64,000 bases of DNA from JAGVGT01 sp963807225. Lineage in GTDB: Bacteria; Desulfobacterota; Desulfobulbia; Desulfobulbales; JAGXFP01. Position 1 is the first letter of the stretch. Every line of letters starts with the position of its first letter. The notes beneath the pieces were generated by a model. That model did no database searches and was not told the origin of the DNA. It saw only the letters and a list, made by a program, of their open reading frames with translations. The DNA lies in NCBI GenBank assembly GCA_963807225.1, contig CAWEAD010000006.1, forward strand, positions 1-64,000, in the 5' to 3' direction. A program made the translations under genes and the position numbers. Of this stretch, positions 14,664 through 24,712 are shown piece after piece.

Positions 14664-16379
14664 TCAGAACCGGGCCAGGATGAAGTCGTCGGCCCCGTCA
14701 TCGTCCAGGTGTCGCGGGGGCGGTAAGGTGTCAGCCCAGCGGGCAAAGTTCTCCCGGCGGGCGGCCAGGACCACCTCGCCCGGGTGGCTGCGGATCAAGG
14801 CCGCAGCCCGCGGCACGCTGAGGAGGCGGGCTCCGCCGTTTTCCCGAGCCAGACCGTAATCCAGCTCCCCACCCTGTTCGAGCAGCAGGACATCCGTACG
14901 TTTGAAGACCCAGCAGACCGCCTGGAGCAGGGTATCGTCGGAAATCAGGATGGTCTCTCCACTGATTTCGGGGCGGTGATCCTCCAGGAACGCCCCCGGT
15001 GCCTTGACCGTCAACAACCGGTCCGGCACGGCTCCCTGCAAGGCTAAGAAGAGCGGGAGCGGGGCCAGAACAAAACAGATATGGCGCAGATGGGCTCGAT
15101 GATTCCGGGCCGCCAGCAGTAAAAGCAGGACCATGAGGGTGACACCGATGGCCACCAGGAACCAGCCCCCGGTCTGGCTGTAGGGCGGCTGGGTTTGAAT
15201 GCCTCCCAATTGGAACCCCAGGAAAACAACCAGCATCATAGCGAAGAGCAGGGCCGCCCCGATGGCGCCGCAGGGGAAGCGCCGGCAGCGCTCGTTTTGC
15301 AGGCTTCCCGCAAGCCCCTGGGCAACCAGCAGGGCCAGAGGGGGAAAACAGGGCAGGATGTAGGTCAGGAGCTTGCCCTTGCAGGCCGAGAAGAACAACA
15401 ACGGCAGGAGCAACCAGCAAAGACAAAACCGCGTCAAATCTCGGGCGGCACCTTCCCGGTTGGCACCCCGCCAGCCGGACAGGGCCGCCGGCACCGTAAA
15501 ACTCCAGGGCAGAAACATGGCCGGCAGGGTGGCCAGGAAGAACCAGAAGGGCTGACGATGCTGGGCATTCTCGCTGAAAAAGCGCCGAACGTGTTCATTC
15601 CAGAAGAAAAAGTTCCAGAAGTCCGGTTCCCGCCGCAGCACGGCCAACCCCCAGGGCAACACCACCAGGATGGTGACCAGGGCGGGCAGCACTGATACCC
15701 GCGGCAGTTCGCGCCAGCGCCCTTGCCAGACCAGATAGCCACCCAACACCAGCCCCGGCAGGGCCAGCGCCAGAAAGCCCTTGAGCAGAAAGGCCAGGCC
15801 GCAGGCCAGGCCAGCCCCGGCCAGCAGTACCTTTTCCCGCCCCGAGCCAGGCTTTGCCGCCAGGGCCAGATAGAGGCAGAACATGGTCAGAGTCAGAAAG
15901 AAGGAAAGCATGGTATCCAGCACCGCGAAGGTGCCGACGCCATAGACTTCGAAGCTGGTGAGAAAGATGGCCGCAGCCAGGGGCGCGACTCGGGAGCGGT
16001 CGGCGGCGCCGGCCCGGGCAAAAAGGAAAATCAGCAGAGCGGTGAGTCCGGCGGCCAGGGCCGAGGGCAGGCGGACCGCGAAGCCGTCTTCCCCGAAGAA
16101 GCGCATGGAGGCGCCGGTCAGCCAGTAGCCCAGGACCGGCTTCTCGAAATAGCGTACACCGTTGAGCCGGGGCACTACCCAGTCTCCGTTGGCCAGCATC
16201 TCCCGGGGCACTTCGGCATAACGCATTTCGTCGGGGATGAACATGGGCCGCTGGCCCAGGGGCAGCAGATAGAGGGCTACGAACAACAGGAAAAGGCCAA
16301 GGCCGACGGACCAGTTTCGCTCGCCGTGGCGGGGAAAAAGTGCTGATGACTTGTCGAACGGCCACCCCATGTTATCCAC
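14664..16379 (-). CDS. ArnT-like phospholipid-dependent glycosyltransferase (PMT/GT83-type)
   Basis: 571-residue integral membrane protein with about 11-12 hydrophobic segments. The first periplasmic loop has the catalytic-type motif FIPDEMRYAEVPREM, followed by NGVRYFEKPVLGYWLTG, the hallmark of ArnT/PMT_2 enzymes that move a sugar from undecaprenyl phosphate onto lipid A or other acceptors. The C-terminal third is a soluble periplasmic domain. No arn genes lie nearby, so the sugar and acceptor are unknown. It appears to be transcribed alone. Confidence 0.85.
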   Translation of the reverse strand: MDNMGWPFDKSSALFPRHGERNWSVGLGLFLLFVALYLLPLGQRPMFIPDEMRYAEVPREMLANGDWVVPRLNGVRYFEKPVLGYWLTGASMRFFGEDGFAVRLPSALAAGLTALLIFLFARAGAADRSRVAPLAAAIFLTSFEVYGVGTFAVLDTMLSFFLTLTMFCLYLALAAKPGSGREKVLLAGAGLACGLAFLLKGFLALALPGLVLGGYLVWQGRWRELPRVSVLPALVTILVVLPWGLAVLRREPDFWNFFFWNEHVRRFFSENAQHRQPFWFFLATLPAMFLPWSFTVPAALSGWRGANREGAARDLTRFCLCWLLLPLLFFSACKGKLLTYILPCFPPLALLVAQGLAGSLQNERCRRFPCGAIGAALLFAMMLVVFLGFQLGGIQTQPPYSQTGGWFLVAIGVTLMVLLLLLAARNHRAHLRHICFVLAPLPLFLALQGAVPDRLLTVKAPGAFLEDHRPEISGETILISDDTLLQAVCWVFKRTDVLLLEQGGELDYGLARENGGARLLSVPRAAALIRSHPGEVVLAARRENFARWADTLPPPRHLDDDGADDFILARF

Positions 16380-16668
16380 CCTGAGATCAATTCCTGCTTT
16401 GCCGTGGCATAAAATCGTCCTGCGTCCGGTTCCGGTCCACCGCCTGGTCCCTTTTATATCAAGGATTCTAGCTGGAGAAGATGAAGAAAATATGAAGGCG
16501 GTAAGGTTCCAGTTCAGCCAGTATTACCTCACCCTGGTTCGGAAGAAGCTTTTGGTAACGGCGCTGCCCCTTATGATCGCTGATTGCCAAATAGCCGATT
16601 TGAATGTAGACCAATTCCAGCCTGTAGTTTTATTGGGAACCTCCTCTGGAAAGTAATGAGGGAATACT

Positions 16669-17358
16669 ATGTCGGCCTGGACGAAAAAAACGAAACTGGT
16701 GGTCATGGGGCTGGTCGTGGCGGTTATTGCCGGCTTCTTCTGGTATGACGGTCATGAGGATACCGGGGAGGCCACTCTGTATACCGACCAGCAGCTGGCC
16801 GCCAAGGTTGCTACCTTCGGCGATGGGCTCTATGCCCTGATGCAAACCAGCCGGGGGGAGATCCTTTTAGAGCTGGAATATGACAAGGTGCCGATGACCG
16901 TGGTGAACTTTGTCGGCCTGGCCGAGGGGACGATCTCATCCAGCCGGGGGGCCGGAGTCCGCTTCTATGACGGCCTGAAGTTCCATCGGGTGATCAAGGA
17001 TTTCATGATCCAGGGTGGCGATCCGCAGGGTAATGGCAGCGGCGGGCCGGGCTATAAATTCCCGGACGAGTTTCATCCGAAGCTCCGCCACAACCGGGCC
17101 GGAATCCTCTCCATGGCCAATGCCGGTCCCAATACCAATGGCAGTCAGTTCTTCATCACTCATAAGGCCACTCCCCACTTAGACGGGATGCACACGGTTT
17201 TCGGCCGGGTGGTGCAGGGTCAGGAGGTGGTGGACGCCATCCGCAAGGGGGACAGGATCAGGCGGGTTAGTATTATCAGGGCCGGGGAGCAGGCCAAGGC
17301 CTTGGTCGCCGATCAGGAGACCTTCGATCGTCTGGTGCGGCAGAGCAAAAAGAAATAA
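16669..17358 (+). CDS. Membrane-anchored cyclophilin-type peptidyl-prolyl isomerase
   Basis: 229 residues. An N-terminal membrane anchor (about 9-27, LVVMGLVVAVIAGFFW) is followed by a linker and a cyclophilin domain with FHRVIKDFMIQGGDPQGNGS and the later NTNGSQFFIT motif, which carry the active-site Arg, Phe, Met and Gln positions. It has a GAGGG ribosome site 10 bases upstream. It likely assists folding of proteins in the periplasm. Confidence 0.9.
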   Translation: MSAWTKKTKLVVMGLVVAVIAGFFWYDGHEDTGEATLYTDQQLAAKVATFGDGLYALMQTSRGEILLELEYDKVPMTVVNFVGLAEGTISSSRGAGVRFYDGLKFHRVIKDFMIQGGDPQGNGSGGPGYKFPDEFHPKLRHNRAGILSMANAGPNTNGSQFFITHKATPHLDGMHTVFGRVVQGQEVVDAIRKGDRIRRVSIIRAGEQAKALVADQETFDRLVRQSKKK

Positions 17359-17861
17359 TTCGCGGCCAGGTCCATCAACTGCGACCACGGTTGCGCCTGG
17401 CTGCCCCCGGGATTCCCGTGGGGAATTCTTGCCATTCTGCCCCCTCCATCTATCGTTTGAATAACCGGCGCTTTGGGGCCCGCTATTTTCATCCGACCTT
17501 ATCTCGGACCCCATGTAATCGGCGGGTCTTGGTGAAATTCATTATTATATATCGGCGGGCCAGGAGTTGGGCCTCGGCCTTACCTCGGTGGCAAAAAGGC
17601 CGGGTTCAATGGTCTGAGGCGACGGAGAGCCCTGGAAAAGTAATAGGCTTGATTTGCCGTTTTTTTTCGTTTTTTGGTATCGCTTGCTTGTGACAGAAAA
17701 AATGTCCATAATTGGAAAAAACCTGGTCAAGATTTTTCTCAAAACCGAGCCAGGAAAAATCGGGGATAGACAAACAAGTGTGGTGCTTTATTGCACCCGG
17801 CTAATGGGGGGTAGCCATTTGGAATAAACAGAAAGTTTCTTTATAGTTATGAGGTGGAAAG
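17359..17861. other. Gap with a small transposase helix-turn-helix relic
   Basis: At 17558-17596 the plus strand reads GQELGLGLTSVAK, aligning codon for codon with VRELGLGVTSVAR of the transposase tail at 13471-13509; the frame breaks soon after. The remainder is AT-rich without an open gene or clear terminator. A GAGGTGG ribosome site for the next gene lies at its end. Confidence 0.4.
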
Positions 17862-19341
17862 ATGAAAATCAGATTATTAATTAATTTCTCATTATTCTTG
17901 CCTTTGTTCTTCTTTTCGGCGTGTGGAGGTGGAGGCAGCGATACTCCAGCCACCAGCGGCACCACTGAAGTTCCAATATCCAGCATAAATTTTACTGATC
18001 AAAATCTGGCTGCATGCGTAAATAATACAGGTTACACATGGGTAAGTGAAGTCTCTTCGCTCGATTGCGATTCCAGTAATATCCAAAATTTAAGCGGAAT
18101 TGAGAAACTGACCAGTCTCACTTCTTTAAGCCTATACGACAACAACATAAGTAATATTAGTGCGCTGGCCAATCTGACTAATCTGGTTTATTTAAACCTG
18201 CAAGATAATTTCATCAGCGATATCAGTGCATTGGCCGGCCAGACCAGTCTCACTGATTTACAGCTTAGCGCCAACGACATCAGCGATATCAGCACCCTTG
18301 CCAACCTTACCAGGCTCACTTCTTTATATCTCGACGTCAACAACATCAGCAGTATAAATGTCTTGTCCAGCCTGGTAAATCTCACTCAATTAGAGCTTTT
18401 CGGCAACAACATCAGCAACATAGATGTTTTGGCGAACCTGATCAGGCTGACTCATTTAGACCTCGGCCTCAACAATATCAGCAATATAAGTGCCTTATCC
18501 AACCTTGACCGGCTTACCTTTTTAGATCTCCGTGACAATAGCATCAGCAACATAGATGTATTGGTCAACCTGACCGGTCTCACTCATTTAGACCTCGGCT
18601 CCACCGCCATCAACAGCATAGATGTATTGGCCAACTTGACCGGTCTCGAAAACCTGAGGCTTTACTCATGCAACATCAACAACATAGGTGTATTGGCCAA
18701 CCATACAAACCTCATTACTCTAGACCTCGGTCAGACCAACGTCAGTGACATAAGTATTTTGACCAATCTTACCCGCCTCACATATTTAGACCTCGGCTCC
18801 ACCAATATCAACAACATAGAGGTCTTAGCCAATTTGACCGGTCTGACCTCCTTAAACCTTTCCGGCACCACCGTCGTAAGCATAAATGCCTTGGCCAACC
18901 TTACCCACCTCACATTCTTTAGACCTCGCATCCACCTCCAGCAGCAACATAGATGTCTTGGCCAACCTCACCAGTCTCTTTACTTTAGTCCTGCAAAACA
19001 ACAACATCAGTAATATAAGCGCCCTGTCCGGTCTTGCCGGTCTCAGTCGTTTAGATCTTCGCAACAACAGCATCAGCAACGTAGATGTCCTGGCTAACCT
19101 GACAAACCTCACTTATTTATACCTCGGCACCAACAGCATCGGTGGTATTGGTGTCGGAAATGTTGATAGTTTAGTCACATTAACCAAAGCAAGCTATATT
19201 GACTTGAGTAGTAACCTTGGTATGTCCTGTTCGGAACTTGCCACGGTCATTGATGCTCTTGGATCGCCACCTGTTGATACGGATTCAAATGTGTCAACTG
19301 CTGACACTGCAATCCCTGGGACTAATTGCACCAATCCATAA
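17862..19341 (+). pseudogene. Leucine-rich-repeat lipoprotein, single frameshift
   Basis: The N-terminus is a lipoprotein signal (FFFSAC lipobox) followed by a glycine linker. About fifteen 22-residue LRRs of internalin/SDS22 type follow (LANLTxLTxLDLxxNxIxxI), a 66-base period. At about 18918-18920 an extra base (TTCTTT where other repeats have six bases fewer one) shifts the frame. Removing one T restores LTFLDLAST, and the repeats continue to a cap ending at 19341 (LGMSCSELATVIDALG). This could be a real inactivation, slippage-type variation or a sequencing error. It is AT-richer than its neighbours. It is probably a surface protein for protein-protein contacts. Confidence 0.8.
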
Positions 19342-19381
19342 GGTGTGGTTTGCCTGCAGTATCAACCTCGATCACGGTTGC

Positions 19382-20398
19382 TCATGGCTGCCCCAGTACG
19401 GCCTGATAGTATTCCTTGAAGAGGTCGACCGGCACTGCCGATTGCCAGTGACCGGAGAGTTTCGCCACTCCCCAGAACAGCAGGAACAGCCCGACGATCG
19501 CCACCGGTAACCAGAACGCCTTAATTTGGCGCGGTCCGGCCGTTACCGACAGGCAATCCTCGACCGGACAGGCGGCCAGACATTCCAGGCAACCGATGCA
19601 TTCCAGATTGTAAACCGTCTTCCCCTCCGCCACCAGGATGGAGCCGGGACAGACCTTCTCGCATTTCCGGCAATCGATACATTTCTCCGGATCTCGCCTG
19701 ATCTTCACCGGGCTGAACAGGGTGAGCAGGCCGAGCAGGGAGCCGTACGGGCAGAGATAGCGGCACCAGAAGTTACGGAGCACGAAGGAGACCACCACCA
19801 GAAAGGTCAGGACCCAGATGGTCAGGGATGAGGGCTCAAGGAAAAAAAGCAGCATATTGGCATCGGCCACCAGGTTGTAGGACGAATTATTGAATTCCTC
19901 GATGGTCGGGAGGCCCATTTTCAGCAGAATAAAGAAGCCGAAGAAGAAGAGCAGCAGGTACTTGGGCGCCAGCAGAGGGTAATCGATCCAGATTGGCAAC
20001 CGTCTGAGGATCTTGAACTTCAGGGAAAATTTCTCGGCCAGATTGGAGGCAAAGCCCACGGGACAGATCCAGCCGCAGAAACCTTTTCTGAACAAGAGAC
20101 CGATGACCAGGGCGGCGATGAAAATAGTCAAGCCGGCCGGATGGATCTTGTCGTAAACCCCGGTCAAGAGCAAACCCTTTAGATTGATCAGGGCACCGAT
20201 GGGCAGGAAAGCCTCAACGGCCGGGGGCCTGGGCACATAGAACTCCGACTTGCCCAGGGCAAAGAGGTAGAACTGATAAAAGCGGAACCCGGAGTACAGG
20301 CAGAACAGGGCGAAGGCCGCCTGGGTGAGCAGCCGTAGATTTTTCAGGTTTGCATCCCGCAGCAGGGTTGCGGTGGTGGTCGGTTTTGGCAGTGCCAT
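19382..20398 (-). CDS. NapH-like membrane polyferredoxin (4Fe-4S)
   Basis: 338-residue membrane protein with six or so hydrophobic segments and two cysteine motifs at membrane edges, CGWICPVG and CRYLCPYG. Two 4Fe-4S ferredoxin motifs follow (CIDCRKCEKVCP and CIGCLECLAACPVEDC). This is the NapH/YccM/CcoG-like architecture for quinol-linked electron transfer or redox control. No nap or nos genes are adjacent, so its partner is unknown. Confidence 0.85.
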   Translation of the reverse strand: MALPKPTTTATLLRDANLKNLRLLTQAAFALFCLYSGFRFYQFYLFALGKSEFYVPRPPAVEAFLPIGALINLKGLLLTGVYDKIHPAGLTIFIAALVIGLLFRKGFCGWICPVGFASNLAEKFSLKFKILRRLPIWIDYPLLAPKYLLLFFFGFFILLKMGLPTIEEFNNSSYNLVADANMLLFFLEPSSLTIWVLTFLVVVSFVLRNFWCRYLCPYGSLLGLLTLFSPVKIRRDPEKCIDCRKCEKVCPGSILVAEGKTVYNLECIGCLECLAACPVEDCLSVTAGPRQIKAFWLPVAIVGLFLLFWGVAKLSGHWQSAVPVDLFKEYYQAVLGQP

Positions 20399-20643
20399 AT
20401 CTCACCTTGTCGTTAATTAATGGAGTCCGGATTATTACCGGCGATGCGAACGGGCTGCCTTGACTTGAGTCAATACCCTTGAACCGCTAAGCAGCGAAAG
20501 GGAAATTATTCCGACCAATAACACCATCCGCGACGAAGTTTATTGCCCGCCGGTCGGTTTTGCTGTTTGTTAAGAGCCGGGGCGCAACACCTGGGTAACC
20601 GTTTCAGTCAGACCCCTTTGCCGGCGAACCCTGCGAGGATCTT

Positions 20644-20940
20644 GTGGAAAAAACCGAGTCGATCACCAAGCTGCTGAAAGAGCATAACTCCGAGCTTTCC
20701 GCGGTCGGGGCGAACCGGGCCCTGGTGGCTCTGGGGCTGCTCTCGGAGGAGGAGCGGCCGAGTGCGAAATATGCCGGCAAAATGAAAAAGTACAAGGCCC
20801 TCACCGCCCGGGGCCTGGAGTATGGCGTCAACCTCGAAAACCCCAACAGTCCGGGGCAGACCACCCCGCATTACTTTACCGAGTCCTTTGCCCGACTGCT
20901 GACCTTGATCCGCCGGGAAATCACCGGCAACGGCGGCTGA
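20644..20940 (+). CDS. Small conserved-looking protein of unknown function
   Basis: 98 residues, GTG start with a weak GAGG upstream. It is mostly helical and charged (ITKLLKEHNSELSAVGANRALVALG), with a central segment KYAGKMKKYKALTARGLEYGVNLENP. The tail resembles the end of some phage-type DNA-binding or antirepressor proteins, but I cannot assign a family. It lies 28 bp before the lipid kinase gene in the same direction. Confidence 0.55.
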   Translation: MEKTESITKLLKEHNSELSAVGANRALVALGLLSEEERPSAKYAGKMKKYKALTARGLEYGVNLENPNSPGQTTPHYFTESFARLLTLIRREITGNGG

Positions 20941-20968
20941 AAACCTCCCAAATCCACGGGTTGCCCCG

Positions 20969-21901
20969 ATGACGAAAAATCACACCAATACGCTGTTTAT
21001 CATCAACCCGAAAGCGGGCAATGGAGCGGCCGGGCGGAGAATTACCGAGATCGAGACCCTGGCCCGGAGATTTTTCACCGAGCACCGGACCCTGGTTACC
21101 GATGGTCCGGGACGGGCAACGGAATATGCCGGTCAGGCCCTGAAGGAGGGGGTCGGGCAAGTGGTCTGTGTCGGCGGCGACGGCACACTTAACGAAGTGG
21201 TGAACGGTTTATTGTCCCTCAAGGTGGAGAAAACCGGTCGGCCCAAACTGGGCTATCTGCCGGTCGGCACCGGCAGCGATCTGGTGAAAACCCTTGGGAT
21301 TACGGAAAATCTGGAGAACGGACTGAGAAATATCGCCGCCGGGGGAGGGCGCTGGGTTGATGTCGGCCGGGCGACCTTTGTCGGTCATGACCGGCAAACC
21401 ACCAGGAGATATTTCATCAATGTCCTCAGCTTTGCGCTGGGGGGCGAGGTAGTAGGACGAGTTAACCGGTCGAGCAAGGTGCTGGGCGGTTTCCTCTGTT
21501 TTTTATGGGCGACCCTGACCGCCTTGATCACTTTTGAGAAACCGCTGATCAGGCTGCAGATCGACGATAAGTTTGACGAAGAGATCGTCTGCTGGCATGT
21601 ATCCGTGGCCAACGGGCAGTATCAGGGCGGCGGGATGCGTATCGCCCCGGATGCCAGGCTTGACGACGGGCGGTTGCGGGTGACGGTCGTGGGGAATCTT
21701 TCTTTTTTGGAGGTTTTACTGAACCTGCCGCAGTTGTATAACGGCAGAATCTATTCGGTTAAACAGGTTTCCGGATTCACCGGCCGGAAAATCGCGGCCG
21801 CATCAAGGACTCCGGTTCTGCTCGATCTAGACGGCGAGCAGGTTGGCCGGTTGCCGGTCAAGGTGGAAATTTTACCCCTGGCCATCTGGCTGATCTATTA
21901 G
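20969..21901 (+). CDS. Diacylglycerol/lipid kinase family protein (YegS/BmrU-like)
   Basis: 310-residue DAGK-catalytic-domain protein. It has the nucleotide-binding NPKAGNG near the N-terminus, the glycine-rich VCVGGDGTLNEVVNGL, and the LPVGTGSDLVKTLG motif, all in usual positions, with the beta-sandwich second half ending LPVKVEILPLAIW. It phosphorylates a lipid with a free hydroxyl; the substrate cannot be read from sequence. The ribosome site is weak. Confidence 0.9.
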   Translation: MTKNHTNTLFIINPKAGNGAAGRRITEIETLARRFFTEHRTLVTDGPGRATEYAGQALKEGVGQVVCVGGDGTLNEVVNGLLSLKVEKTGRPKLGYLPVGTGSDLVKTLGITENLENGLRNIAAGGGRWVDVGRATFVGHDRQTTRRYFINVLSFALGGEVVGRVNRSSKVLGGFLCFLWATLTALITFEKPLIRLQIDDKFDEEIVCWHVSVANGQYQGGGMRIAPDARLDDGRLRVTVVGNLSFLEVLLNLPQLYNGRIYSVKQVSGFTGRKIAAASRTPVLLDLDGEQVGRLPVKVEILPLAIWLIY

Positions 21902-21999
21902 ACCGCGGCGGGGGCGGCTCCGTCGACGGCTTGCAGCCGGTCTTTGGTTTTGCCGCCCCAATGCGGATCGGGGGCAAGGGTGGACCGGCAAAGTCCGCT

Positions 22000-22224
22000 C
22001 TAATGGATGGTTCGGCTCTGCTGTTGAATCTCGGCAAAGGGCGCATAGTGGGCGCAGGTTGCACAGTATTCGAAGGCCTGGTCGAACCTTTCCGGGGTAA
22101 AGGAAAGTTTCATGTCGGAAATCACCCGGTTATCGAGATAGGCCAGGATTTCCTGGTCCCGATTGGGGCAGACGTCCTGCACGCGGAAGTTTATACAGGT
22201 TCGCGGATCTACCATCTTGTTCAT
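22000..22224 (-). CDS. Small cysteine-containing protein of unknown function
   Basis: 74 residues with a good ribosome site (GAGGAGG, 7 bases before ATG). Four cysteines are arranged as C..C near the start (RTCINFRVQDVCPNR) and CATC near the end, suggesting a small metal-binding protein. No family recognised. Confidence 0.55.
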   Translation of the reverse strand: MNKMVDPRTCINFRVQDVCPNRDQEILAYLDNRVISDMKLSFTPERFDQAFEYCATCAHYAPFAEIQQQSRTIH

Positions 22225-22410
22225 AATTTTTCCTCCTCGTCAAATAGCGTTTGACGTTTGTTCCCTGTAATTCAATGCTAGCACACTGGTTAAGGAGGGA
22301 AGCAAGATTAAAAATCGATCCGAGGGGGAAGGGAACGGAGCCGCAGATGGTATTCAGCCTGGCCGAGCCAGCCGGGCGGCAGGGAAGAAGATCAGCCCTG
22401 CCGGAGCCGG

Positions 22411-22677
22411 TTAGTCCAGTTGCAGGTGCTGATCGCCATTTTCCTTAAGCCGGTCCAGGGAGTCGTGGTTGAGGAATTCGGCCAGGTCGGACTCGGAGCG
22501 CTTTTTGATGTAGCCTTCCGAGAAGGTGATGGTCTTGGTGGTGTTCCGGTAATCGAAGCTGATCCGCAATCCGTTGTTGGCCGGATAGGTTTCAATCTTC
22601 ATGAATCTGATCCGCGACGGGTTGAATACCCGCTGAACATTTTTGCAGATCTCGTCCACTTTGCTCTGTTTGGTCAT
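22411..22677 (-). CDS. Small hypothetical protein
   Basis: 88 residues with a strong ribosome site (GGAGGAAAAGAGAA-ATG). It has an alpha/beta pattern with a central strand region (LRISFDYRNTTKTITFSEGYI). No domain recognised. It is transcribed toward the same side as its neighbours at 22000 and 22880. Confidence 0.55.
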   Translation of the reverse strand: MTKQSKVDEICKNVQRVFNPSRIRFMKIETYPANNGLRISFDYRNTTKTITFSEGYIKKRSESDLAEFLNHDSLDRLKENGDQHLQLD

Positions 22678-22879
22678 TTCTCTTTTCCTCCATTCGTACT
22701 TTCAAAAACATATATTGCCACAGCTCGGCGATCTATCCCAGGAAAAAAGATAATTAACCAGCTCATGAAGCAAGGGGCGGGTCCGCCCGGATCTTCGGCC
22801 AGACTTCCGGTTTTCGCATAACCGTGCCAAGACTTTTTGCGAGTACTTCATCTTTCCGGGCCCCGGTGATTTCAGGTGC

Positions 22880-23551
22880 TCAGGCTGCGTAACTCCTAGC
22901 GGTAAGGGGGACGAAGGCCACCGGCAGCAGGTGGCGTTTCCGCATGCCGCCATCCGAGCCCCGGGTCACCAGATAGAGGTTCTGCTCCCGGTGCGGTTCG
23001 CCGATCGGGATAACCATCCGGCCGTCCGGCGCCAGCTGTTCGAAAAGGGCAACGGGAATCTCTTTGGCCGCGGCGGTTACGATGATCCCCTGGAAGGGGG
23101 CTTGCTCCGGCCAGCCCTTGGAGCCGTCTCCACTTCGAACCTCGACATTGTCATAGCCCAGCCGGGTCAACCGTTCGGCTGCCGCTTCGGCCAGGGACTC
23201 GACGATTTCGATCGAATAAACCTTCCGGGCCAACAGTGACAAGACCGCGGTCTGATAGCCGCAGCCGGTACCGATTTCCAGAATGGTGTCGTCCTTGCCG
23301 ATCTCCAGAAAATCGGTCATCAGGGCGACGATGTAAGGCTGGGAAATGGTCTGCCCGTAACCGATGGGCAGGGGCTGGTTGTCGTAGGCGAAGCGGATCA
23401 TCTCCTCCGGCACGAACCGGTGGCGCTCCACCCCGGCCAGGGCCTTCAGCACCTTGGCGGCCGGTTGACTCTTGCCGGTGAAACTCGCCGTATAGCGGTA
23501 TTCCTCAGTGATTTCACTCAGCAGTTCCGCCAGTTGTCGCGCATATTCCAT
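22880..23551 (-). CDS. pcm: Protein-L-isoaspartate O-methyltransferase
   Basis: 223 residues. It repairs isoaspartyl residues by SAM-dependent methylation. It shows the PCMT signature: RHRFVPEEMIRFAY, then GYGQTISQPYIVALM, and SAM motif I DTILEIGTGCGYQTAVLS, followed by the acidic loop IEIVESLAEAAAERL. Full length for the family. Confidence 0.94.
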   Translation of the reverse strand: MEYARQLAELLSEITEEYRYTASFTGKSQPAAKVLKALAGVERHRFVPEEMIRFAYDNQPLPIGYGQTISQPYIVALMTDFLEIGKDDTILEIGTGCGYQTAVLSLLARKVYSIEIVESLAEAAAERLTRLGYDNVEVRSGDGSKGWPEQAPFQGIIVTAAAKEIPVALFEQLAPDGRMVIPIGEPHREQNLYLVTRGSDGGMRKRHLLPVAFVPLTARSYAA

Positions 23552-23849
23552 CTGCTGCCCTCTTGCCTTGATCCGGATCGCCGCCGATCACTCGCAGATA
23601 CACGGTTGCCATCTCTGCCCGGCGCCGATTTTTGCTTCTTTCATCCTGGATCTATTTAATATAGTAAGACCGGATCGATTTATAAACAGCCGGCGGATCC
23701 GAATGAAATAAAAACTCCCCCCCTGGCGCGGCAGATTTATTGATAATCAGTTTGTTATTTACCCACTGCTCGTTGTTGAATGAAATGGACAGCGGCAGAT
23801 TTATTTGTCATTTTTTGCGCAATTGATCATTGCATAACGGAGGCTTCCG

Positions 23850-24344
23850 ATGTGGCTCTATCTTGTTCAACACGGCGAAGCAGTCGCCAAGGAAGAGGAC
23901 CGGGAGCGGCCTTTGTCGCCGCTGGGCAAGGCGGAGGTCGACCAGGTGGCCGAGTTCGCCGTCCGGAACTGCTGCGGCATCGCCCCGACCACCTCGATCC
24001 GCCATAGCGGCAAACTGCGGGCTCGACAAACGGCGGAACTGCTGGCCGCCACTTTGCACCTGCCCAAACCTGAAGCGACCGACGGCCTGCAGCCCTTGGA
24101 CGACCCGGCCCTCTGGGGCAAGCGCTTGCGGGAAATGACCTCCGATCTGATCCTGGTCGGGCATCTGCCCCATCTGTCGGAACTGGCCGCGCTCCTGCTC
24201 TGCGGCGAGGGGGCGGGAGAGGTCGTGCGCTTCCGGATGGGCGGGATCGTCGCCCTGAAAAGGGAAAACGATAAGTGGGCTCTGCACTGGCAGCTCATCC
24301 CCGAGATTGTTCCCCAACCAATGGACCAGGCCCCGGAAAACTAA
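23850..24344 (+). CDS. sixA: Phosphohistidine phosphatase SixA
   Basis: 164-residue histidine phosphatase with the short SixA form. The catalytic RHG-type motif reads LVQHGEAVAKEEDRERPLS, so the usual Arg is Gln (QHG) as in some SixA relatives. The second histidine is in LILVGHLPHLSEL. It has a strong ribosome site (GGAGG, 6 bases upstream). The 298-base gap before it holds no recognisable feature. Confidence 0.85.
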   Translation: MWLYLVQHGEAVAKEEDRERPLSPLGKAEVDQVAEFAVRNCCGIAPTTSIRHSGKLRARQTAELLAATLHLPKPEATDGLQPLDDPALWGKRLREMTSDLILVGHLPHLSELAALLLCGEGAGEVVRFRMGGIVALKRENDKWALHWQLIPEIVPQPMDQAPEN

Positions 24345-24430
24345 GACGGTGAAGGTGAAGTTCCCAACCCCGCCTGCCGCCATTCGACCGGGAGGGCGGG
24401 TAAGGGCGGCAGGCAAACCCGGAGGCTGAG

Positions 24431-24667
24431 ATGACGGCGAGAGGTCTTGAGGTCCGGGTCGAATGTTACGCCGGTTACCGGGGTGAGGAAACGCCGCGCT
24501 GTTTTTTCCTGGAGAAGCGTCGGATCGAGGTAAGGGAAGTCCTGGACCGCTGGTTGGCCCCGGACCACCGCTATTTCAAGCTGCGTGGCGCTGACGGCGC
24601 CGTCTATATCCTGCGGTACGATGAAGCGGCCGGCTACTGGGAGCTGATTTTCTACGACCGGACCTGA
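24431..24667 (+). CDS. Small hypothetical cytoplasmic protein
   Basis: 78 residues with a GGAGG ribosome site 5 bases upstream. It is rich in beta strands and ends with a RYDEAAGYWELIFYDR segment. It has two cysteines. No family is assigned. It lies 86 bp after sixA and is probably co-transcribed. Confidence 0.6.
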   Translation: MTARGLEVRVECYAGYRGEETPRCFFLEKRRIEVREVLDRWLAPDHRYFKLRGADGAVYILRYDEAAGYWELIFYDRT

Positions 24668-24712
24668 GCCGGGAACGCCGGACGAATGGCCCGGGAAGAC
24701 AGGAAGAAGGCT

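Noticed and set aside
16351..16656. 101-codon frame between the glycosyltransferase and cyclophilin genes
   Set aside because: No ribosome site at the start, overlap with the 5' end of the opposite gene, and no domain recognised.
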